Origin: Synechocystis salina LEGE 00031 | GTDB lineage: Bacteria > Cyanobacteriota > Cyanobacteriia > Cyanobacteriales > Microcystaceae | Direction: 5' to 3' | Length of the DNA stretch: 64,000 nucleotides | NCBI RefSeq assembly: GCF_015207985.1 | Contig: NZ_JADEVV010000008.1 | Location: 32,221-96,220, forward strand | Shown here: piece by piece, positions 38,011 to 47,300 of the stretch | Position numbering within the stretch: the stretch's first letter is position 1 | Layout: the number at the start of each line of letters is the position of its first letter | The notes under the pieces: model-generated | Told to the model about the DNA's origin: nothing | What the model saw: only the letters and a program-made list of their open reading frames with translations | The model's database searches: none | Made by a program: the position numbers and the translations under genes

Positions 38011-38460
38011 ATGTGTGTTGGTTGCTTTGTAGTTTCTGCTTTTACCCTATTTATGCCCCCCACGGAGGCTCCGGTGCCTAATGGTTTGAACTTTGATGGG
38101 GCTCCCCCCGCCATGGAACAAAGCCAGGCGATCGCCAGCCCCACGGCCCAGCAAGCAGAACTGGAACAATTGCAGGTGGCCATTGGGGAGATGGTGGCTT
38201 CTTTTCCAGATAATGCCGAGGGGCAGATGTTGAAAAATAAGTTTGGTGAATTAGAGCGGCAACTCCAAGCCACCGATGACTTGGCAGAAGCTAACAATAT
38301 TTTGGATGAGGGTTTTGAGGAAATTAAGCAAAAGATCCTCGCTTCCCCCCATGCCGATGATTTGATCAGCCTCATGTACGAAATTCGGGAAGCCCAGTTT
38401 GAACGACTGCAGGTTTTTGCCCCCACCATCCCCAGCAACAAAAATGGCTGGTTGAGCTAA
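38011..38460 (+). CDS. Small exported or lipid-anchored helical protein of unknown function
   Basis: From ATG 38011, with AGGAG ten bases upstream, this is a 149-residue protein. It has a short hydrophobic N-terminus (MCVGCFVVSAFTLFMPP) that may be a signal or anchor; the Cys at position 5 is not a clear lipobox. A Pro-rich linker follows, and then a helical domain of about 100 residues rich in Glu, Gln and Leu (QQAELEQLQVAIGEMVASFP, LKNKFGELERQLQATDDL, DEGFEEIKQKILASPHADDL), probably coiled coil. No family is recognised. An in-frame extension to 37966 has no ribosome binding site. Confidence 0.6.
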   Translation: MCVGCFVVSAFTLFMPPTEAPVPNGLNFDGAPPAMEQSQAIASPTAQQAELEQLQVAIGEMVASFPDNAEGQMLKNKFGELERQLQATDDLAEANNILDEGFEEIKQKILASPHADDLISLMYEIREAQFERLQVFAPTIPSNKNGWLS

Positions 38461-38897
38461 CTTCATTGATTGGCTAATTTTTACCCTTCATTGCCCCGGC
38501 GATCGCCATAAAGGGCATGAATGATCGAAACCAAGCCACTTTCCAAAAAGCGAAAAACTCTAGTCGGGACACAGCGGAGACTGACATTGAAAGAATCAAG
38601 GCCACCATGGTCAGCTCTCCTGCGCCCCGTTATATGATGGCTTAGCAACTGTGGTTTCAGCGGCATGGAACAAAATGAAACTTGGGATAAACTCCAACCG
38701 ACGAAAATGTCCACCCCAGCCTTTCGAGGAATAACCAGTTGGCCGGAACGGGAAGTTTCACAATCTCCCCAGAAAGAAACTAGTCTGAGCAAAGGTCAAT
38801 TCTTGGGTATGGTCTATGGGCTATGTTCTATTTTCGCTGCCCAAATAGCCCCCTTCTGACCAAGGCGATCGCCAGAGAAAAACGTAAAGACGTTCAA
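38461..38897. other. Intergenic region after the small exported protein
   Basis: These 437 bp separate two convergent genes. They contain two HIP1-like copies near 38500 and 38870. A 64-codon plus-strand frame (38665-38859, starting MEQNETWDKLQPTKM) and a 103-codon minus-strand frame overlap each other. Neither has a good ribosome binding site or recognisable domain, so both are left unannotated; the 64-codon frame is the less unlikely. Confidence 0.3.
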
Positions 38898-39779
38898 TCA
38901 AAGATTATTAAGCACGGGCAATAGTAAAACAACAAAATAATAAACCAGGGGAGCCGTAAAAACATAGCTGTCAGTGCGGTCTAAAATGCCCCCATGCCCC
39001 GGAATTAATTGACCAGAATCCTTCACCCCCGCATCCCGTTTCATCATTGATTCCGTTAAGTCCCCCAGCAGACTGACTATGCCGATTAATAGGCCCAGTA
39101 AAGCGCCGGTGATTTCCCAATATGGCCATTGTAAATACCAGGCCCCCAATACCCCCACTAATAAACTGCCTCCCACTCCCCAGAGGGAACCCTCCACGGT
39201 TTTTTTCGGGCTAATGTCCGACAAACGAGTACGTCCCAACCACTTACCCATAATGTAGGCGCCAATGTCCGCCGCCCAGATACAGGCAAAGGCAAGTATG
39301 GTCACCAGCAGGCCGGTGGGAAAATTTTCTGGATGGGCCCAGGACTCTGGCCAAAAGCCATTCAGGGGTAAGTGTAGTCCCATGGGGTTAACGGCTCCGT
39401 CCCCCAACCGTAGTCGGACCCAATAGCTTGGTAAATAGCCGCCATAAAACAAGCCCAGTAACGAGGTGGAAATATCGGCAATGGTGGCCATTTTGGGTTG
39501 AAACAGCAAATAAAAGCAGATCAATGCTCCGGTTAAAGGAAAAAACGCGTCGGTTAAGTGGGGGGTCACCGTGGCCGACAGTAGCAACATCAATGACAGC
39601 ACCATGGTGGTCTTAGCGGCTGGCGCAATGCCCTTGGCCCTGACCATTTGGAAATATTCCCGCAACCCCAGATAAATCACTAAGGCGATCGCCGCGCTAA
39701 AGTACCAACCCCCCAAAATTAACAGGGAAAACGCCAAGGCAATGCCGATGACCGCACTAATAATTCTCTGGGTGGGCAT
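38898..39779 (-). CDS. cdsA: Phosphatidate cytidylyltransferase
   Basis: CdsA makes CDP-diacylglycerol from phosphatidic acid and CTP, the precursor of phosphatidylglycerol in thylakoids. From ATG 39779 it is 293 residues with about eight membrane segments (IGIALAFSLLILGGWYF, TMVLSLMLLLSATV and others). The C-terminal CDS signature is SLLGDLTESMMKRDAGVKDSG followed by LIPGHGGILDRTDS, and the metal-binding aspartates are intact. A 7-codon upstream extension from a TTG start is rejected. It is the last gene of the minus-strand run glgP-cbiT-cdsA, 137 bp after cbiT. Confidence 0.95.
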   Translation of the reverse strand: MPTQRIISAVIGIALAFSLLILGGWYFSAAIALVIYLGLREYFQMVRAKGIAPAAKTTMVLSLMLLLSATVTPHLTDAFFPLTGALICFYLLFQPKMATIADISTSLLGLFYGGYLPSYWVRLRLGDGAVNPMGLHLPLNGFWPESWAHPENFPTGLLVTILAFACIWAADIGAYIMGKWLGRTRLSDISPKKTVEGSLWGVGGSLLVGVLGAWYLQWPYWEITGALLGLLIGIVSLLGDLTESMMKRDAGVKDSGQLIPGHGGILDRTDSYVFTAPLVYYFVVLLLPVLNNL

Positions 39780-39915
39780 GGTAAAGGTAAAAAAGACCAA
39801 AAATAAGGGAAAGTGTCAACCCGGCACTGAACAAAATTCACTGTTTGTTAACCTTTTCTTAGTTTTTATTTTAGAACAGAAGCAAACCCCTAGGCCTTCT
39901 TCCCTATTTCCCCGA

Positions 39916-40608
39916 CTAGGACAATTTTTCTCCCGCCAAAATAAAAGTGGGGTCCACTGCGGCAAAAACCTGTTGTAAGCCCCGTTTTTCCAGACGATTT
40001 ACCCCCGCTTGCACCACTTCTACATTGCGGACCTGTAAGGCCGACAAAGTTTCAGAAATGCCATAAAGACTTTCCAAATTACTCGCCGTTGCCACCAAAC
40101 GACCCCCAGGAGCTAAATGGGCCCAAGTTTCCTGCAAAATTTGCTTAATGGGCCGGCCTCCCTCAATGCAGATATGGGTGGGGTGGGCAATTAGCTGGGG
40201 TAAGCAATCCGGGGCACTACCCTCATGGACAGTCACATTGCTCACTTCAAACCGTTCACAGTTACGACGAATTAAGCCCGCTACTTCCTCATCCCTTTCC
40301 ACTGCCACAATTTTACTCCGGGGACAGAGTAAGCCCAGTTCCACCGGAATGGTACCAGTGCCAGCCCCAATGTCCCAAATGATGGACTCCTCCTTCAACT
40401 GCAAAGCGGAAATAATCAGCAGGCGCACCTCCCTTTTGCTGAGGGGAATGCCCGGTAATCGTTCAAATAGGCCATCTGTAATTCCTGGGGTCTTATAGGG
40501 CCAGAGCATGGGCTTAGTTTCTCCGCTGACAGTTAAGCCACCATTGTCCCCCCATTGTTCTGGAAGGGGAAATGATGGCCGATACAATCCTGGTTTTGTC
40601 TGGGCCAA
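39916..40608 (-). CDS. cbiT: Cobalt-precorrin-6B C15-methyltransferase (decarboxylating)
   Basis: CbiT methylates C15 of the corrin ring and removes the C12 acetate in cobamide (here probably pseudocobalamin) synthesis. This 230-residue protein is the CbiT half of the CobL reaction as a separate chain. The family start GIPLSKREVRLLIISAL precedes the SAM-binding motif IIWDIGAGTGTIPVELG. KIVAVERDEE is the acidic strand-2 end and HICIEGGRPIKQILQ the strand-4 region. The C-terminal motif RLVATASNLESLY follows. A separate CbiE would be needed for C5 methylation and is not in the window. It is 48 bp downstream of glgP on the same strand. Confidence 0.9.
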   Translation of the reverse strand: MAQTKPGLYRPSFPLPEQWGDNGGLTVSGETKPMLWPYKTPGITDGLFERLPGIPLSKREVRLLIISALQLKEESIIWDIGAGTGTIPVELGLLCPRSKIVAVERDEEVAGLIRRNCERFEVSNVTVHEGSAPDCLPQLIAHPTHICIEGGRPIKQILQETWAHLAPGGRLVATASNLESLYGISETLSALQVRNVEVVQAGVNRLEKRGLQQVFAAVDPTFILAGEKLS

Positions 40609-40656
40609 TGGGGTCAGCCAGACTGTCGATTTATTTCTTTAGAGTTTAAAGACTAA

Positions 40657-43188
40657 TCAATAATCAACATATTCAGGGTGATATTCATTCAAGGAAATTT
40701 TCACCGGAGGCACATTCCAAATTTCCTGACAATATTCCCGAATGGTGCGGTCAGAAGAAAATTTACCCATGCGGGCCGAGTTGAGAATAGACATCTTTGT
40801 CCATTTTTCCTGATCTTCATAGGTGTTGCTCACCTGGTCTTGACAATCCACATAGGCTTGGAAGTCCGCTAGCAACATATAGGGATCGTGGTGGAGCAGG
40901 GAATCAACAATGGGGCGGAACAGGTCGGGATTACCGGGGGAAAAATAGCCGTGGGCAATGCGGTCAATAACAGCCTGGAGTTCCGGATTGTTGTGGTAAT
41001 AATCCTGGGGATTGTAACCCCCTGCTTTCATGGCATAAACTTCTTCCGCGGTGAGGCCAAATAGGAAAAAGTTTTCTGCCCCTGCTTCTTCGCGAATTTC
41101 AATGTTGGCCCCGTCCAAAGTACCAATGGTTAAGGCTCCATTCATGGCAAATTTCATGTTGCCCGTACCGGAGGCTTCCTTACCTGCGGTGGAAATTTGT
41201 TCGGAAAGGTCAGCGGCGGGATAAATCCTTTGCCCCAGGGAGACGTTGAAGTTGGAAACAAAGACCACCTTTAACCGGCCCCGCACATCGGGATCATTGT
41301 TAACCACTTCCCCAACGGCATTGATCAACTTGATGATTAGTTTGGCCATGAAGTAACCAGGGGCCGCCTTACCACCAAAAATGAAGGTGCGAGGCACCAT
41401 CACCCGTTCAGGATTTTGTTTAATGCGGTTGTAGAGATGGATGATTTCTAGGGCCGCAAGATGTTGACGTTTGTATTCATGGATCCGTTTAACCTGGACA
41501 TCAAATAAAGAATTAACATCAATTTCCACGTTGCGGTACTTGAGCAGGTAGGCCGCTAAACTGCGTTTATTATTCTGCTTGATTTCCCGCCAGAGACGAC
41601 AGAATTCGGGATCATCGATAAATTTTTCGATTTGCCGCATTTCGTCCAAATTTTTTAGCCAACCATCACCAATTTTTTCCGTTACTAAGGCGGAAAGTTC
41701 AGGATTGCTGAGCAAAATCCAGCGGCGGGGGGTAACACCGTTGGTTTTATTGAAGAATTTTTGGGGCCACAGCTTGGCAAAGTCCTTGAGGGTATCCTTT
41801 TTCAACAATTCCGTGTGCAGGGCGGCAACACCGTTGATGGCGTGGCTTCCCACACAGGCTAGGTTGGCCATGCGGATTTTTTTGCCATGGTTTTCTTCAA
41901 TGAGGGAAAGACTGCTCACCAGGGCTTCATCGTTGGGGAACCAGGTTTGTAATCCTGTCAGGAAGCGGTGGTTAATTTCGTAAATAATTTCCAAATGACG
42001 GGGCAGGAGTTGGGCAAACAAGTCTACCGACCAGCGTTCTAGGGCCTCTGGCATCAGGGTGTGGTTGGTGTAGGCAAAGGTTTTTTGGGTGATCTCCCAG
42101 GCCTTATCCCAGTCGTAGTCATAACGATCCACAAACAGCCGCATCAATTCGGCGATCGCCACGGCGGGGTGGGTATCGTTGAGCTGGATGGCGGTTAACT
42201 CATAAAAAGTATCAAGATTTTCGTGGGTGCGGAGGTGGATGCGAATTAAATCCTGCAGGGAAGCGGACACAAAGAAATATTGCTGGGCGAGGCGCAATTC
42301 CCGGCCAGCGGGGGTATTGTCATTGGGATACAGCACCTTGGAAATGGTTTCTGCGTCCATTTTTTCCGCCACGGCCCGGTCATATAACCCAGAATTAAAG
42401 GCTTCAAAGTTGAATTCTTCACTGGCTTCCGCCTTCCAGAGCCGGAGGGGATTGACCGTATTGGTTTGGTAACCGGGCACCGGGGTGTCGTAGGGAATGG
42501 CGAGAATAGTCCTTTCGGGAATCCAGACTACTTTGGGTTGGTTCTTTTCGTTGTGGATGATTTCCGTGTGGCCCCCCAGCTTCACTTCCACCGATTCATC
42601 GGCCCGGGGGATTTCCCAGGGGTTACCGAACCGCAACCAGTTATCGGGCACTTCCACCTGCCAACCGTCCTGAATACGTTGGTGAAAAATGCCAAACTCG
42701 TAGCGGATGCCATAGCCGATCGCCGGCACTTCTAGGGAAGCGAGGGAATCGAGGAAACAGGCCGCCAAACGCCCCAAGCCACCGTTGCCCAAACCAGGGT
42801 CCGGTTCTTGCTCAATAATTTCGTTTAAGTCCAGGTCAAATTCCTTCATCACCTGGTCAACTTTTTCGTAGAGTCCCAGGTTGATCAGGTTATTGCCCAA
42901 ATGCCTTCCCATCAGGAATTCCGCCGACAGGTAACAGACCACCTTCACTTTGTCCTGCTTATAGGTGGCTACGGTCTTGATGAAACGATGCAACAGGCGA
43001 TCGCGGATGGTATAGGCCAGGGCAACATAGTAGTCGTAGAGGGTTGCCTGGGAACGATCAATCCCCTGTAGATAGAAAAGGTTATCCAAAAAAGCCCGCT
43101 TCAGGGTGGCCACACTCATGCCAGTGCGGTCATCTTCAATTTTGATAGTGGGTTGGGGGGAAGTGTTTAGGGTAGATTGATCAATCAT
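40657..43188 (-). CDS. glgP: Glycogen (alpha-1,4-glucan) phosphorylase
   Basis: This PLP enzyme releases glucose-1-phosphate from glycogen in the dark. From ATG 43188, with AGGAA about 7 nt upstream, it has 843 residues; a 12-codon extension is possible but lacks support. Characteristic segments are GLGNGGLGRLAACFLDS, TNGVTPRRWIL, FGGKAAPGYFMAK and the PLP-lysine region KEASGTGNMKFAMNGALTIG, followed by GTLDGANIEI. The N-terminus is short, without the long regulatory extension of eukaryotic enzymes. It heads a run with cbiT and cdsA, though the functions are unrelated. Confidence 0.97.
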   Translation of the reverse strand: MIDQSTLNTSPQPTIKIEDDRTGMSVATLKRAFLDNLFYLQGIDRSQATLYDYYVALAYTIRDRLLHRFIKTVATYKQDKVKVVCYLSAEFLMGRHLGNNLINLGLYEKVDQVMKEFDLDLNEIIEQEPDPGLGNGGLGRLAACFLDSLASLEVPAIGYGIRYEFGIFHQRIQDGWQVEVPDNWLRFGNPWEIPRADESVEVKLGGHTEIIHNEKNQPKVVWIPERTILAIPYDTPVPGYQTNTVNPLRLWKAEASEEFNFEAFNSGLYDRAVAEKMDAETISKVLYPNDNTPAGRELRLAQQYFFVSASLQDLIRIHLRTHENLDTFYELTAIQLNDTHPAVAIAELMRLFVDRYDYDWDKAWEITQKTFAYTNHTLMPEALERWSVDLFAQLLPRHLEIIYEINHRFLTGLQTWFPNDEALVSSLSLIEENHGKKIRMANLACVGSHAINGVAALHTELLKKDTLKDFAKLWPQKFFNKTNGVTPRRWILLSNPELSALVTEKIGDGWLKNLDEMRQIEKFIDDPEFCRLWREIKQNNKRSLAAYLLKYRNVEIDVNSLFDVQVKRIHEYKRQHLAALEIIHLYNRIKQNPERVMVPRTFIFGGKAAPGYFMAKLIIKLINAVGEVVNNDPDVRGRLKVVFVSNFNVSLGQRIYPAADLSEQISTAGKEASGTGNMKFAMNGALTIGTLDGANIEIREEAGAENFFLFGLTAEEVYAMKAGGYNPQDYYHNNPELQAVIDRIAHGYFSPGNPDLFRPIVDSLLHHDPYMLLADFQAYVDCQDQVSNTYEDQEKWTKMSILNSARMGKFSSDRTIREYCQEIWNVPPVKISLNEYHPEYVDY

Positions 43189-43703
43189 TGATTGTTCCTG
43201 ATGAAAAAGTCGGGGTGACATCACCCAGGCTAGCCAACGCTAACTCAAAGTACAGAGGCTCGATCGCCGCCCATAACCGCAATGGTTACTCAGGCAATCC
43301 AGGCTTGCAACAGCGATGCTAACTTTAGAGTAGTGTAAGGTCTCTGCCAAGACTCTACACCCACCCCACCGAGCATTGTTAGGGACAGTTGACACAGGGG
43401 CGAGAAAAACTAACTTGCCCCCAGGTACCAATCTGAAATCATCGCAGTGAAGAAATTGTCTAGGGCAGCCGATGGCGATCGCCGGCCCTGGTTTTAATCT
43501 CAGCTTCTAGGGTTGACTGGAAAAAAGGAGGGGGGTAAAGGATGTCAGACTTTGGTGATATTCCCCCGGACTTTCCCCTGGGTGAACTGAGACCAGTCAT
43601 TATAATGGAGACGTGCGATACCGATATCCATTGGAAGTGGTCTGCACCGCCCTGCTTCCCCTTAAACCTTTGACTGTTTAGGGATATTAGCGGTTTTAGC
43701 CCT
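43189..43703. other. Divergent intergenic region between glgP and the phasin-like gene
   Basis: These 515 bp hold the promoters of two divergent genes. One HIP1 copy lies near 43475. A TATAAT hexamer is at 43601-43606 on the plus strand, about 98 bp before the phasin-like ATG, without a good -35 box. A 63-codon minus-strand frame at 43240-43431 is not supported. The long leader of the phasin-like gene could contain regulation that I cannot see. Confidence 0.4.
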
Positions 43704-43973
43704 ATGAACACCCAGTTTTTTGAAGAATACCAAACCCAGTTGCTGGACTGGCAGAAAAAGTTTTTTAGTACTTGGATGGAAAGCTTGCCCAAAGGCACCG
43801 CTGAAATTAAATTGACCGATACCTTTGAAACCAGTTTGAAATTACAAGAGGAAATGGTCAAAAGCTACCTAGAAGCCCAGGAGAAATCCGCCACGATGAT
43901 GATCGATGCCCAAAAACAATTTTGGGATAATTATTTTCAAGCCCTACGACAACAGCCCGTACCGGCTAACTAG
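43704..43973 (+). CDS. Small phasin-like protein (PhaP-type)
   Basis: This 89-residue, wholly helical amphipathic protein (QTQLLDWQKKFFSTWMESLP, TFETSLKLQEEMVKSYLEAQ, DAQKQFWDNYFQALRQQ) has regularly spaced aromatic and Leu residues. The pattern, small size and W/F-rich faces resemble phasins that coat polyhydroxybutyrate granules. Synechocystis has a small PhaP of about this kind, which I recall but cannot align. No phaC, phaE, phaA or phaB gene is nearby. It could also be another granule- or membrane-surface protein. A -10-like TATAAT lies about 98 bp upstream. Confidence 0.6.
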   Translation: MNTQFFEEYQTQLLDWQKKFFSTWMESLPKGTAEIKLTDTFETSLKLQEEMVKSYLEAQEKSATMMIDAQKQFWDNYFQALRQQPVPAN

Positions 43974-44338
43974 TTGCCGAACTAATTAAAATCTAAGAAA
44001 TTTGAATCTGAAAAATGCCTCCAGGGAACCTCCGGGTTCTGTGGGGGTTAATTTTTTTGGGAAAATTTATGCAGTGGTTATTTTGAATTTGTTACTGGGC
44101 CAGGCGTTTAGTCTTTCCGAACTTTACCTTGACCCCAATTTTTTGCGTAATCTCGTAATCATAATAAATTCTTTTCAAACAATTCATCTAAATCAAACTA
44201 GAAATAAACCATCTGTTGGTCAAACTAGAAACAAAGCATCTGTTGATCAAGCTTGAAATGCATATTGGTAAAACTAGTTATTGATATGGCTTGACTTAGA
44301 TTGCCGAAACAGCACATCTAAATTAATTTAAAAAAACC
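43974..44338. other. AT-rich region upstream of the repeat adhesin
   Basis: These 365 bp carry the probable promoter and leader of the large surface protein. An 84-codon frame (44002-44256) lacks homology and ends in the translation of a tandem DNA repeat, so it is not called a gene. No HIP1 copies are seen. Confidence 0.4.
44194..44247 (+). repeat. Two tandem copies of a 27-bp repeat
   Basis: Bases 44194-44220 and 44221-44247 are two directly abutting 27-bp copies with three mismatches (core CAAACTAGAAA and CATCTGTTG). Shorter fragments of the same core (AAACTAG) recur just after, near 44268. The array lies about 90 bp before the adhesin start. Confidence 0.8.
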
Positions 44339-47300
44339 ATGGCTACTTTCAATCTAAAGATTACCAACGACAATTTCACGGGTGACATTAATGACGACAT
44401 TTTTAATGGAATCTATGATGCTGCGGTTACAGATACGTTTAATTCTGGCGATACTCTCGATGGTGGTTTAGGTATTGATACCTTGCATATTGACCATCTG
44501 TTAGATGTTGCAATTACACCGCCCGATGCTCTCTGGTCTAATCTGAAGAATATTGAAAAAGTCGTCATCAATACGACAGGCGATGGCGCCCAAACGATTA
44601 CGACAGGGGTGGATTTTGAGGCTGCGTTTGCGCCCCTGGGCGTAGAACTAACAACGACAACGACTGGGGCAGGAGCGATTAATCTCACTACAGCTTCATT
44701 TACGGGAGAAGCAACCTTTAACACCACCTCCATCGCAGGTGCTCAAACGATTTTAACGGGGTCAGGGGCAACCACTGTCAATGCAAAATCCGATGCGGGT
44801 GCCTTGAATATTAAAGGTGTCGGTCTTAATACAGTCTTTGCAAACACGACGGGAGCAGGAGCACAGGTAATTGGTGACAACAGTGGCAATGGTACCAACC
44901 TTACATTTGTCGATGCAACATCAGTTGGAGGCGCACAGACTATTACCAGTACAAGTACAAATGCCGTTGTTGTGAATGCAACCTCTGCTGCTGGTATGCA
45001 AATTATTAACACGGGGTCAGGGGCCGACATCATCAAAGCCTCAACTACTAGCCCTGGCAATACCATTAATACTGGAGCAGGCGACGATCTCATTACCATT
45101 GCGGAAACGGCTTCGGGGGGCTACGCAGTGGATGGGGGCGAAGGAAATGACAATATGACTGGAGGTGCAGGAAATGACCTTTTAATCGGAGGTCTTGGTA
45201 ACGATACCCTGAATGGAGGAGGTGGAATTAATACCCTTGTCGGTGGCACCGGCAACGACATTTATGTGGTGGATAGTACAACTGACACGATTACTGAGAA
45301 TTCAGGAGAAGGGACAGACACGGTTATATCTTCTGTCAGCTTTGATCTGGGAACGAGCGCCAATGTTGAAAATCTAACCTTAGCGGGAAAAGGTGACATT
45401 AACGGTACAGGCAATGGGCTTGATAATGTCATCTTGGGAAATACCGGCAACAACGCCCTCAACGGTGGTGCTGGCAGTGACACCATCACCGGGGGGGGCG
45501 GCAATGACACCATTGATGGTGGCGATCAGGCTGATACCCTAAAATATTCTGGCGATCGGAGCGATTACACCATTACATTAAGCGGCAGTACATATACGAT
45601 TGTCGATGAAAGGGGTGGTTCTCCAGACGGAACTGACACCATTACCAATGTTGAAAATTTCCAATTTGCTGATGGCCCTTTTACAGCTGTCAATCTAATT
45701 GAAACAACTGCCCCCAGTGTTACAGATGTAACTTCTTTGACTCCCAATGGAATCTACAACGCCGGAGACGTAATTAGCATTCAAGTTGCTTTTAGCGAAG
45801 TGGTTAATGTCACAGGAACTCCTCAACTAACCCTTGAAACTGGAACCACAGATCGAACCATCGACTACCTTACTGGTTCAGGAACAAATACATTAGAATT
45901 TAGCTACATAGTGCAGACAGGAGATACGAGTACAGATCTCGACTATATTAATGCCTTAGCCTTATCGCTTAATAGTGGGACAATTCGAGACTCTTCAAAC
46001 AACGATGCCGTCCTGACTTTGTCGGCTCCAGGAACTACCAATTCCCTGGGTAGTAACAAAAACTTGGTAATCGACACAACAGCTCCGATAGTTGCAAGTA
46101 TCAATGATGGTGACGCAGATAATGTAGTTACCGTTGGTGACACCCTGACCTACACGGTTACCTTCAGTGAAGACATCAATGCTGCCACAGTTAGTGGTAC
46201 CGACTTTAACAATGCCGGCACAGCGATTATTGAGATTGGGACAATTACGGAAACTTCAGCGGGAGTGTTTACCGTTCAAGTCACTCCTAGCACCACAGGT
46301 ACTATTGCTCTCCGTATTCCAGTAGGTGCTGTAATTGAGGATTTAGCAGGAAATGCATTAACTGTTCCTGTCCAAGATAATGACATCGTCACGGTTAATG
46401 CTGTCCCTGACACAACAGCTCCGATAGTTATAAATATTAACGATGGAGATGCAGATAATGTAGTTACCGTTGGTGACACCCTGACCTACACGGTCACTTT
46501 TAGTGAAGACATCAATGCCGCCACAGTCAGCGCCTCTGACTTTAACAATGCCGGCACAGCAACTATTGGCATTGGGACAATTACGGAAACTTCAGCGGGA
46601 GTATTTACCGTTCAAGTAACTCCTAGCACCACAGGTACTATTGCTCTCCGTATTCCAAGCGGTGCTGTAATTGAGGATGTGGCAGGAAATGCTTTAATTG
46701 TTCCTGTCCAAGATAATGACACCGTCACGGTTAATGCTGTCCCTGACACAACAGCTCCGATAGTTGTAAGCATCAATGATGGTGACGCAGATAATGTGGT
46801 TACCGTTGGTGACACCCTGACCTACACGGTTACCTTTAGTGAAGACATCAATGCCAGCACAGTTAGTGGTACCGACTTTAACAATGCCGGCACGGCAATT
46901 ATTGAGATTGGGACAATTACGGAAACTTCAGCGGGAGTGTTTACCGTTCAAGTAACTCCTAGCACCACAGGTACTATTGCTCTTCGTATTCCAAGCGGTG
47001 CTGTGATTGAGGATGTGGCAGGAAATACTTTAACTGTTCCTGTCCAAGATAATGACACCGTCACGGTTAATGCTGTCCCTGACACAACAGCTCCGATAGT
47101 TGTAAGTATTAATGATGGTGACGCAGATAATGTGGTTACCGTTGGTGACACCCTGACCTACACGGTTACTTTTAGTGAAGACATCAATGCCGCCACAGTT
47201 AGTGCCACTGACTTTAACAATGCCGGCACAGCAACTATTGAGATTGGGACAATTACGGAAACTTCAGCGGGAGTGTTTACCGTTCAAGTAACTCCTAGCA

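Noticed and set aside
38665..38859. 64-codon plus-strand frame
   Set aside because: It might be a small gene, but no Shine-Dalgarno sequence or conserved-looking pattern could be found, and an opposing frame overlaps it.
44194..44247. 27-bp tandem repeat as a CRISPR
   Set aside because: The copies abut without spacers and there are only two.
44002..44256. 84-codon plus-strand frame before the adhesin
   Set aside because: Its C-terminal part is only the translation of the 27-bp tandem repeat; the N-terminal part has no features.
46143..47151. Series of 67-codon minus-strand frames at 336-bp spacing
   Set aside because: They are antisense reflections of the adhesin repeats, not genes; they only confirm the repeat period.
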